This document shows, in pieces, positions 18,473 through 25,185 of a stretch of DNA of 64,000 bases (positions are counted from its first letter, which is position 1; each line of letters begins with the position of its first letter). Location: positions 1-64,000 of the forward strand of contig NZ_FCNW02000011.1 of assembly GCF_001544475.1 (NCBI RefSeq), read 5' to 3'. The position numbers and the translations under genes are program-made. The stretch is from Caballeronia humi. GTDB lineage: Bacteria; Pseudomonadota; Gammaproteobacteria; Burkholderiales; Burkholderiaceae. Under the pieces are notes generated by a model. The model searched no databases and was not told the DNA's origin. It saw only the letters and a list, made by a program, of their open reading frames with translations.

Positions 18473-19282
18473 TTATCCGCGCCGCGCGACCATCTCCGAG
18501 ACGCGTACCGCCGCCGCCTGCAACGGTTCGAGATACGCCTTCACCATCTGCCTCGCGCTCTTTCGCTGCGCGTTCCCGCTGAGATTGAGCGCCGCGATGA
18601 TGCGCCCCTGCCGGTCGCGGATCGGCGCCGACATCGAAATCAGCCCTTCCTCCAGTTCCTGATCCACGATCGCCCAGCCCTGGCTGCGCACGACGTCGAT
18701 CGCTTCCTTCAGCGCCGCCTTGTCGATGACGGTGCGCGGCGTGCGGGCGGTGAGGTCGCTGGCGCCGAGGACGGCGTCGAGCTTGTCGTCGTCGAGGGCG
18801 GCGAGCAGCATGCGGCCCATCGACGTGCAGAACGCCGGCAACCGGCTTCCGATCGACAGGTTTTGCGTGATGATCTTGTGCGTCGGCACGCGCAGCACGT
18901 AGACGATGTCCGTGCCGTTCAGCACGGCCGCCGAGCAGCTTTCGTGCACTTGCTCGACGAGTTCCTCCATGACCGGCTCGGCGAGATTCCAGAACGGCAT
19001 CGACGTGAGATAGGCGAAACCCAGGTCGAGGATCTTCGGCGTAAGCTGGAAGAGGCGGCCGTCGGCTTCGACGTAGCCGAGCGCCTGCAGCGTCAGCAGA
19101 ATGCGCCGGGCGCCCGCGCGCGTGAGACCTGACGCGGCGGCGACTTCGGTCAGCGTCTGCGCGGGACGGCCTGCGTCGAACGAGCGGATCACCGCGAGCC
19201 CGCGCGCGAACGATTGCACGTAGGAATCGCCGGGGCGCGACGTTTCGTCAGCATCGGAAGAGTTGAGCGGATCTTTTTTCAT
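18473..19282 (-). CDS. pcaR: IclR family regulator, PcaR/PobR type
   Basis: A 269-residue IclR-family protein: N-terminal winged helix (about 20-85; SYVQSFARGLAVIRSFD, then TLTEVAAASGLTRAGARRIL) and a C-terminal effector-binding domain (about 100-265) with ISMSAPIRDRQGRIIAALNLS. The start MKKDPLNSS at 19282 is chosen over an upstream ATG because the added 40 residues look non-conserved. PcaR and PobR activate protocatechuate-branch genes in response to beta-ketoadipate or 4-hydroxybenzoate. It is divergent from pcaIJFBDC with a 306-base intergenic region, which strongly supports regulation of that operon; the exact paralogue name is inferred from position. Confidence 0.85.
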   Translation of the reverse strand: MKKDPLNSSDADETSRPGDSYVQSFARGLAVIRSFDAGRPAQTLTEVAAASGLTRAGARRILLTLQALGYVEADGRLFQLTPKILDLGFAYLTSMPFWNLAEPVMEELVEQVHESCSAAVLNGTDIVYVLRVPTHKIITQNLSIGSRLPAFCTSMGRMLLAALDDDKLDAVLGASDLTARTPRTVIDKAALKEAIDVVRSQGWAIVDQELEEGLISMSAPIRDRQGRIIAALNLSGNAQRKSARQMVKAYLEPLQAAAVRVSEMVARRG

Positions 19283-19479
19283 GAAGTCGAACCAAGTGGA
19301 ACCAGCCAGTCGGTGAATACCCGTAGTTCGTTGACACGACAACGAATGCAGTAATAACATCACGTTGTTCGCTAATCGAATCCATGTTCGCATGACGAAC
19401 ATTTTCAGACAAGCAGGTTAACCCGGGTTCGACGCCGGTATCGCTTAAGCCGATCCGGAGTACTCGTACCAACCACCTT

Positions 19480-19523
19480 GCATGGGGCCAGAGGAAGCGC
19501 TAAAGCGCTAACTGTGCCCGACA
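19480..19523 (+). repeat. Hairpin repeat element, copy 1 (upstream of pcaI)
   Basis: A 44-base unit bounded by GCATGGG and CGACA with the core AAGCGCTAAAGCGCTAACT, in which two AGCGCT palindromes face each other. It recurs 50 bases downstream (copy 2) with about 37 of 44 positions identical, and a related inverted unit is at 56394-56438. The function is unknown; it lies within the pcaI leader or promoter. Confidence 0.8.
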
Positions 19524-19529
19524 TGCTCT

Positions 19530-19573
19530 GCATGGGACGAGAGTAAGCGCTAAAGCGCTAACTCTCATCGACA
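19530..19573 (+). repeat. Hairpin repeat element, copy 2 (upstream of pcaI)
   Basis: The second tandem copy, same flanks GCATGGG and CGACA. Here the arms GAGAGTAAGCGCT (19539-19551) and AGCGCTAACTCTC (19554-19566) match at 12 of 13 positions, so as RNA it would fold into a stable hairpin ending 22 bases before the pcaI start codon. There is no T run, so it is not a normal terminator. Confidence 0.8.
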
Positions 19574-19588
19574 CAAGAGAGGAACGGC

Positions 19589-20281
19589 ATGATCAACAAG
19601 ATTTTCGACTCGCTGGCGTCGGCGGTGAAAGATGTGAACGACGGCGCGACCATCATGATCGGCGGCTTCGGCACGGCGGGCATGCCGTCCGAACTGATCG
19701 ACGCGCTCATCGAGCAGGGCGCGCGCGAGCTCACGATCGTCAACAACAACGCCGGCAACGGTGAAACCGGCTTGGCCGCCTTGCTGAAAGCGAAGCGCGT
19801 GCGCAAGATCATCTGCTCGTTCCCGCGCCAGGCGGATTCGCACATCTTCGATGCGCTTTACCGTGCGGGTGAAATCGAGCTCGAACTCGTGCCGCAGGGC
19901 AACCTGGCGGAGCGGATTCGCGCGGCGGGCGCGGGCATCGGCGGATTCTTCACGCCGACCGGTTTCGGCACGAAACTCGCGGAAGGCAAGGAAACGCGCC
20001 TGATAGACGGCAAGCAGTACGTGCTCGAAGCGCCGCTGCACGCGGATTTCGCGCTGATCAAGGCATTCAAGGGCGACCGCTGGGGCAATCTGGTCTATCG
20101 TAAAACTGCGCGCAACTTCGGGCCGATCATGGCGAGCGCGGCGAAGACTGCGATCGTGCAGGTGTCGCAGATCGTCGAACTGGGCGAACTCGATCCCGAG
20201 AACATCGTCACGCCGGGCATCTTCGTGCAACGCGTGGTCGAAGTGCCGCAAGCCGTCCATCAAGCCGAACTCGCAGCCTGA
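19589..20281 (+). CDS. pcaI: 3-oxoadipate CoA-transferase subunit A
   Basis: A 230-residue alpha subunit of a class I CoA-transferase, similar in layout to scoA (GGFGTAGMPSELIDAL, NNNAGNGETGLAALL, PGIFVQRVVEV). With PcaJ it activates 3-oxoadipate with CoA from succinyl-CoA, the penultimate step of the beta-ketoadipate pathway. Placement at the head of an operon with pcaF, pcaB, pcaD and pcaC distinguishes it from the acetoacetate enzyme at 2.3 kb. GAGAGGAA provides the ribosome-binding site. Its leader contains two tandem hairpin repeats. pcaJ follows after 16 bases. Confidence 0.95.
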   Translation: MINKIFDSLASAVKDVNDGATIMIGGFGTAGMPSELIDALIEQGARELTIVNNNAGNGETGLAALLKAKRVRKIICSFPRQADSHIFDALYRAGEIELELVPQGNLAERIRAAGAGIGGFFTPTGFGTKLAEGKETRLIDGKQYVLEAPLHADFALIKAFKGDRWGNLVYRKTARNFGPIMASAAKTAIVQVSQIVELGELDPENIVTPGIFVQRVVEVPQAVHQAELAA

Positions 20282-20297
20282 GAGATAAGGAAAAGCC

Positions 20298-20954
20298 ATG
20301 AAAAAACTGACTCGTGACGAAATGGCGAAGCGCGTCGCGCTCGACATTCCCGAAGGCGCGTACGTGAACCTCGGCATCGGCGTCCCGACGCTCGTCGCCA
20401 ACCATCTGGCCGCGGACCGTGAAATCTTCCTGCACAGCGAAAACGGTCTGCTCGGCATGGGCCCGGCGCCCGCGAAAGGCGAGGAAGACGACGAACTCAT
20501 CAACGCCGGCAAGCAGCACGTCACGCTGCTGACCGGCGGTGCCTATTTCCATCACGCCGATTCGTTCGCGATGATGCGCGGCGGCCATCTCGATTTTTGC
20601 GTGCTCGGCGCGTTCCAGGTGTCGGCGAAAGGCGATCTCGCGAACTGGCACACCGGCGCGCCCGACGCGATTCCGGCCGTCGGCGGCGCGATGGACCTCG
20701 CGATCGGCGCGAAGCAGGTCTACGTGATGATGGAACTGCTGACGAAGCAGGGCGAAAGCAAGCTCGTCGACGAATGCTCGTATCCGGTGACCGGCGTCAA
20801 CTGCGTGAATCGCGTGTACACCGATCTCGCTGTGTTTGACGTGACGCCGGAAGGCTTCGTCGTGCGCGAAATGGTCGAGGGGCTGACCTTCGAGGAACTC
20901 CAGCAGCTCGCCAAGGTGCCGCTGCAATACGCGCCCCTGACTGAAGCCGCCTGA
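20298..20954 (+). CDS. pcaJ: 3-oxoadipate CoA-transferase subunit B
   Basis: A 218-residue beta subunit. Glu48 in LHSENGLLGMGP is the catalytic glutamate of the family, and YVNLGIGVPTLVAN is the typical N-terminal segment. It pairs with PcaI to transfer CoA from succinyl-CoA to 3-oxoadipate in the cytosol. It lies 16 bases after pcaI with AGATAAGGAAA as ribosome-binding site, and pcaF follows after 21 bases. It is recognisably different from the scoB product at 2.98 kb, particularly in the substrate-side loop after GMGPAPAKGE. Confidence 0.95.
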   Translation: MKKLTRDEMAKRVALDIPEGAYVNLGIGVPTLVANHLAADREIFLHSENGLLGMGPAPAKGEEDDELINAGKQHVTLLTGGAYFHHADSFAMMRGGHLDFCVLGAFQVSAKGDLANWHTGAPDAIPAVGGAMDLAIGAKQVYVMMELLTKQGESKLVDECSYPVTGVNCVNRVYTDLAVFDVTPEGFVVREMVEGLTFEELQQLAKVPLQYAPLTEAA

Positions 20955-20975
20955 TCCCGATAACTGGAGACACTA

Positions 20976-22178
20976 ATGAAAGAAGCATTTTTGTGTGACG
21001 CGATTCGTACGCCGATTGGCCGCTATGCCGGTGCGCTGTCGTCGGTGCGGGCCGACGATCTCGGCGCCGTGCCGCTGCGCGCGCTGATGGAGCGCAATAA
21101 AGACGTCGACTGGAACGCCGTCGAGGAAGTGATTTTCGGCTGCGCGAATCAGGCGGGTGAAGACAATCGCAACGTCGCGCGCATGTCGACGTTGCTCGCC
21201 GGCTTGCCCGAAGGCATTCCGGGCACGACGGTGAACCGCCTGTGCGGCTCGGGCATGGACGCGATCGGCATTGCCGCGCGGGCGATCAAGTCGGGCGAGG
21301 CGAGTTTCCTGATCGCGGGCGGCGTGGAGAGCATGAGCCGCGCGCCGTTTGTGCAAGGCAAGGCGACCTCGGCGTTCTCGCGTCAGGCCGACATCTACGA
21401 CACGACCATCGGCTGGCGCTTCGTCAATCCGCTGATGAAAAAGCTTCACGGCGTCGATTCGATGCCGGAAACGGCGGAAAACGTCGCGGATGACTATAAG
21501 GTAAGCCGCGCCGATCAGGACGCGTTCGCCGTGCGCAGCCAGCAGAAGGCGGCGCGCGCGAAGGCCGACGGCACGTTCGCGCAGGAAATCGTCGCGGTGA
21601 CGATCGCGCAGAAGAAGGGCGATCCGATCGTCGTTTCGCAGGACGAGCATCCGCGCGAGACGAGCATCGAGGCGCTGGCGAAGCTGAAGGGCGTCGTGCG
21701 CCCGGATGGCAGCGTGACGGCGGGCAATGCGTCAGGCGTGAACGACGGCGCGGCCGCGCTTTTGCTCGCTGACGAAGACAGCGCGAAGCGGTTCGGCCTC
21801 GTGCCGCGTGCGCGCATTCTGGGTCTCGCGACGGCCGGCGTGCCGCCGCGCGTGATGGGCATCGGCCCGGCGCCCGCGACTCAGAAACTTCTGAAGCGTT
21901 TGAACATGACGATCGACCAGTTCGACGTGATCGAACTGAACGAAGCGTTCGCGTCGCAAGGACTGGCCGTTCTGCGCATGCTCGGCGTCGCCGACGACGA
22001 TCCCCGCGTCAACCCGAACGGCGGCGCGATCGCGCTCGGCCACCCGCTCGGCATGAGCGGCGCGCGCCTCGTCACGACCGCGAGCTATCAGTTGCAACGC
22101 ACCGGCGGCCGCTTCGCGCTCTGCACGATGTGCATCGGCGTGGGGCAGGGCATCGCGATCGCAATCGAGCGTGTCTGA
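20976..22178 (+). CDS. pcaF: 3-oxoadipyl-CoA thiolase
   Basis: A 400-residue thiolase with both cysteines and the histidine of the active site: Cys90 in [12 protein letters not shown] forms the acyl-enzyme, the [16 protein letters not shown] stretch gives the histidine, and the C-terminal [10 protein letters not shown] gives the second cysteine. It splits 3-oxoadipyl-CoA to acetyl-CoA and succinyl-CoA, the last step of the pathway. The N-terminus [20 protein letters not shown] is the usual PcaF form. GGAGA precedes the start; the stop overlaps or nearly abuts the pcaB start. Confidence 0.96.
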   Translation: MKEAFLCDAIRTPIGRYAGALSSVRADDLGAVPLRALMERNKDVDWNAVEEVIFGCANQAGEDNRNVARMSTLLAGLPEGIPGTTVNRLCGSGMDAIGIAARAIKSGEASFLIAGGVESMSRAPFVQGKATSAFSRQADIYDTTIGWRFVNPLMKKLHGVDSMPETAENVADDYKVSRADQDAFAVRSQQKAARAKADGTFAQEIVAVTIAQKKGDPIVVSQDEHPRETSIEALAKLKGVVRPDGSVTAGNASGVNDGAAALLLADEDSAKRFGLVPRARILGLATAGVPPRVMGIGPAPATQKLLKRLNMTIDQFDVIELNEAFASQGLAVLRMLGVADDDPRVNPNGGAIALGHPLGMSGARLVTTASYQLQRTGGRFALCTMCIGVGQGIAIAIERV

Positions 22179-22182
22179 GGCC

Positions 22183-23541
22183 ATGTTCGCCGCCACCGGA
22201 CGCCTGACCGATCTCATCTGCGGGACCGAAGCGGCGAACGCCGTCTGGTCGCCGCGTCACACCGTGCAGGCGATGCTCGACGTCGAGGCCGCGCTTGCGC
22301 GGGCCTCGGCCGCGCACGGCGTGATTCCGGCTGCGGCGGTCGCCGCGATCGAAGCCGCCTGCAACGCCGACACCATCGACGCGCAAGCGCTGATGGCGGG
22401 CGCGGCGCAAGGCGGCAATCTTGCGATTCCGCTCGTCAAGCAATTGACGGCGGTGGTCAAGGCCGCCGACCCCGAAGCCGCCAAATACGTGCATTGGGGC
22501 GCGACGAGCCAGGACATCATCGATACGGGCGCGGTTCTGCAATTGCGCGCGACGCTCGACCTGATCGACGCCGATCTGCGCGACCTCTGCGCCGCGCTCG
22601 CCGGCCAGGCGAGGAAGCATCGCGTCACGCCGATGATCGGCCGGACGTGGTTGCAGCAGGCGCTGCCGGTCACGCTCGGCCTCAAGTTCGCGCAATGGCT
22701 CGACGCGCTGACGCGCCATCGCGAGCGTCTTTCAACGCTGCGCTCGCGCGCGCTCGCGCTGCAGTTCGGCGGCGCGGCGGGCACGCTCGCGAGCCTGCGC
22801 GACAAGGCGCAGCCGGTCGCGCAGACGCTCGCCGACGAACTCGGCCTGGCGCTTCCCGCGCTGCCGTGGCACACGCAGCGCGACCGCATCGCGGAAGCGG
22901 CAGCGTGCCTCGGCATGCTGACCGGCACGCTCGGCAAGATCGCCCGTGACATCTCGCTGTCGATGCAGACTGAAGTCGGCGAACTCGCGGAACCGGCCGC
23001 GGCGGGCAAAGGCGGCTCCTCGACGATGCCGCACAAGCGCAACCCGGTCGGCTGCGCGGCCGTGCTCACGGCCGCGACGCGCGCGCCCAACCTCGTCGCG
23101 ACGATTTTCGCGGGCATGGTGCAGGAGCACGAGCGCGCGCTCGGCGGCTGGCAGGCCGAGTGGGAAGCGCTGCCCGACCTGGCGCGCCTGACGGCAGGCG
23201 CGCTCGCGCAGATGAAGTCGATCGTGCCGGACCTCGAAGTGAACACCGAACGGCTCGCCGCGAATCTCAACGCGACGCGCGGACTCGTGCTCGGCGAGGC
23301 CGTGATGCTCGCGCTCGGCGACCGGATCGGCCGGCTGGATGCCCACAAGCTGGTCGAGAAGTCGTCGAAGGAGGCCGTGGCAAGCGGCCGGACGCTCTTC
23401 GACGTGCTCTCAGCCGAGCCCACCGTCACCCAGCATCTTTCAACCGATCAGTTGCAACACTTGCTCGATCCGGTGAATTACGCCGGTTGCGCGCAGGCAT
23501 TCATCGATGCCGCGCTCGAGCTTCATCACGCGAACGCGTGA
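22183..23541 (+). CDS. pcaB: 3-carboxy-cis,cis-muconate cycloisomerase
   Basis: A member of the fumarase/argininosuccinate lyase superfamily; 452 residues from the ATG at 22183, or 456 from a GTG at 22171 that overlaps the pcaF stop by eight bases. The superfamily signature GKGGSSTMPHKRNPVGC is intact near residues 275-291. It converts 3-carboxymuconate to 4-carboxymuconolactone. The C-terminal extension after the lyase core is usual for bacterial PcaB. Genes pcaGH that would supply its substrate are not in the window, so the ring-cleavage dioxygenase must be encoded elsewhere. Confidence 0.94.
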   Translation: MFAATGRLTDLICGTEAANAVWSPRHTVQAMLDVEAALARASAAHGVIPAAAVAAIEAACNADTIDAQALMAGAAQGGNLAIPLVKQLTAVVKAADPEAAKYVHWGATSQDIIDTGAVLQLRATLDLIDADLRDLCAALAGQARKHRVTPMIGRTWLQQALPVTLGLKFAQWLDALTRHRERLSTLRSRALALQFGGAAGTLASLRDKAQPVAQTLADELGLALPALPWHTQRDRIAEAAACLGMLTGTLGKIARDISLSMQTEVGELAEPAAAGKGGSSTMPHKRNPVGCAAVLTAATRAPNLVATIFAGMVQEHERALGGWQAEWEALPDLARLTAGALAQMKSIVPDLEVNTERLAANLNATRGLVLGEAVMLALGDRIGRLDAHKLVEKSSKEAVASGRTLFDVLSAEPTVTQHLSTDQLQHLLDPVNYAGCAQAFIDAALELHHANA

Positions 23542-23575
23542 TCCTCGCGACAACCCAATCAGGAGCAAAACGCCC

Positions 23576-24370
23576 ATGCCTCTCGCCGCCGTCAACGGTA
23601 TCCATATTTACTATCGCATCGACGCCGACGCGGGCGACGACGCCCCGTGGCTCGTGCTGTCCAACTCGCTCGGCAGCGACATGTCGATGTGGTCGCCGCA
23701 AGTCGAGGCGTTTGCAAAAAAATATCGCGTGCTGCGCTATGACACGCGCGGCCACGGCCACTCCGACGCGCCGCAGGGCCCGTACACGATCGACCAGTTG
23801 ATCGGCGACGTGATCGGCCTGATGGACGTCCTGAAGATCAAGCGCGCGCACTATTGCGGGCTGTCGATGGGCGGGCTGACCGGCGTCGGGCTGGCCGCGC
23901 GCCATCCGGAGCGCTTCGAGCGCGTGGTGCTGTCGAACACGGCGGCGCTGATCGGCTCGGACGCCGTCTGGACGCCGCGTGCCGCAAAGGCGCGCGAGGT
24001 CCACGGCATGGTCTCGCTGACCGACGCCGTCATCCCGCGCTGGTTCACGGCGGGCTTCATTGAGAGCCAGCCGCTCGTGCTTGCGCCGATCCGCGACGTG
24101 TTCCGCCACACCTCGGGCGACGGCTACGCGTCGAACTGCGAAGCGATCCGCGACGCCGACCTGCGCGGCGAAGCGAAGACGATCAAGGCGCCGGTGCTGG
24201 TGATCGCCGGCACGCACGATCTGTCGACGACGGCGGAGCAGGGCCGCGAACTGGCTGGCTACATAGAAGGGTCGCGCTACGTGGAGCTCGACGCAGCGCA
24301 TTTGTCGAACATCGAGAAGTCGTCGGATTACACCCGCACCGTGCTGCAATTCCTGGGAGAACACGCATGA
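23576..24370 (+). CDS. pcaD: 3-oxoadipate enol-lactonase
   Basis: A 264-residue alpha/beta hydrolase. The nucleophile elbow is CGLSMGG with Ser97; the C-terminal HLSNIEK carries the histidine, and the aspartate is expected in the GTHDLST segment. It opens the enol-lactone to 3-oxoadipate. The start MPLAAVNG at 23576 has AGGAGC 10 bases upstream and a 34-base gap from pcaB; an upstream in-frame ATG inside pcaB is unlikely. The final ATGA overlaps the pcaC start, indicating translational coupling. Confidence 0.95.
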   Translation: MPLAAVNGIHIYYRIDADAGDDAPWLVLSNSLGSDMSMWSPQVEAFAKKYRVLRYDTRGHGHSDAPQGPYTIDQLIGDVIGLMDVLKIKRAHYCGLSMGGLTGVGLAARHPERFERVVLSNTAALIGSDAVWTPRAAKAREVHGMVSLTDAVIPRWFTAGFIESQPLVLAPIRDVFRHTSGDGYASNCEAIRDADLRGEAKTIKAPVLVIAGTHDLSTTAEQGRELAGYIEGSRYVELDAAHLSNIEKSSDYTRTVLQFLGEHA

Positions 24371-24759
24371 CCGAAGACGAACGTTACGACGCCGGACTGG
24401 AAGTGCGCCGCGCGGTGCTGGGCGATGCCCACGTGGACCGGTCGCTTGCGAACCGCACGGACCTCACGACGGAGTTCCAGAACCTGATCACGCGCTATGC
24501 GTGGGGCGAGATCTGGACGCGGCCGGGTTTGCCGCGTCATACGCGCAGTCTTCTGACGATCGCGATGATGGTCGCGTTGAATCGCAGCGAGGAACTGGCG
24601 CTGCATCTGCGGGCGGCGAAGAACAACGGCGTCTCGCGCGACGAGATGAAGGAAGTGCTGATGCAGACAGCGATTTACTGTGGCGTGCCGGCGGCAAATT
24701 CCGCGTTTCATCTGGCGCAAAAGATTTTCGATGAGATGGACGAGGTGGCGAAGGGGTGA
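24367..24759 (+). CDS. pcaC: 4-carboxymuconolactone decarboxylase
   Basis: A 130-residue carboxymuconolactone decarboxylase, full length for a stand-alone PcaC. The core GLPRHTRSLLTIAMMVALNR and the helix pair around ELALHLRAAKNNGVS and QTAIYCGVPAAN are diagnostic. It decarboxylates 4-carboxymuconolactone to the enol-lactone used by PcaD. It starts in the ATGA overlap with pcaD and is the last gene of the operon; a strong terminator follows 55 bases later. In some bacteria pcaD and pcaC are fused; here they are separate but overlapping. Confidence 0.95.
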   Translation: MTEDERYDAGLEVRRAVLGDAHVDRSLANRTDLTTEFQNLITRYAWGEIWTRPGLPRHTRSLLTIAMMVALNRSEELALHLRAAKNNGVSRDEMKEVLMQTAIYCGVPAANSAFHLAQKIFDEMDEVAKG

Positions 24760-24814
24760 AGGGTGTAAGGCGGCTTTTAGGCCGTTGATTGACAGTTGCA
24801 CGAAATTTGACAGA

Positions 24815-24844
24815 AGCCGTTCCGGGTTATCGGAACGGCTTTTT
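24815..24844 (+). terminator. Terminator of the pca operon
   Basis: AGCCGTTCCG and CGGAACGGCT form a ten-base stem around a six-base loop, followed by TTTT, 55 bases after the pcaC stop. Confidence 0.88.
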
Positions 24845-25185
24845 ATCTTGTGAGTTCTGCGTGCGGGATTTTTTTCCAAACGTCAATGCAGGCGATCTTG
24901 GCTATCGGCGGACATGCGTTACCCGCTGGTTGTCGGTCACAAAGCATGCCCCTTTGTCCCATTAAGAGTTTTCTGGGTTCAAAACTCAACCCGCTTGAAG
25001 TATCCTTATCAAGCTAAATTTAGCTAGTTGGTAGGTCGCAAAAACATGCTGCTGCGAGCAGGCGCGAAACAGCCGTGGCGTTTTGGCCGTTTGGACAATA
25101 GAAGGCGCGCCTTCATCACGGTTAGGATAGCTATCAAAAATCAACGACCCACTAAGTTTCCTAAAAACCGAGAGAACCAAGAAAA
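24845..25185. other. Intergenic region before the first adhesin gene
   Basis: A 341-base stretch, AT-richer than the surroundings, leading to the adhesin gene at 25186. It contains the perfect 14-base palindrome AGCTAAATTTAGCT at 25012-25025, a possible operator, and a ribosome-binding-like GAGAGAACCAAG before the ATG. I see no coding region and no trace of an extended signal peptide upstream of the adhesin start in another frame. Confidence 0.5.

Larger units (their letters stand above)
19283..19588. promoter_or_regulatory. pcaR-pcaI divergent intergenic region
   Basis: This 306-base region separates the divergent pcaR and pcaI genes and must hold both promoters and the regulator's operator. 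I could not pick a confident -35/-10 pair or IclR operator. Its pcaI-proximal 110 bases are occupied by two tandem copies of a hairpin repeat (19480-19523 and 19530-19573). GAGAGGAA just before 19589 is the pcaI ribosome-binding site. Confidence 0.6.
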
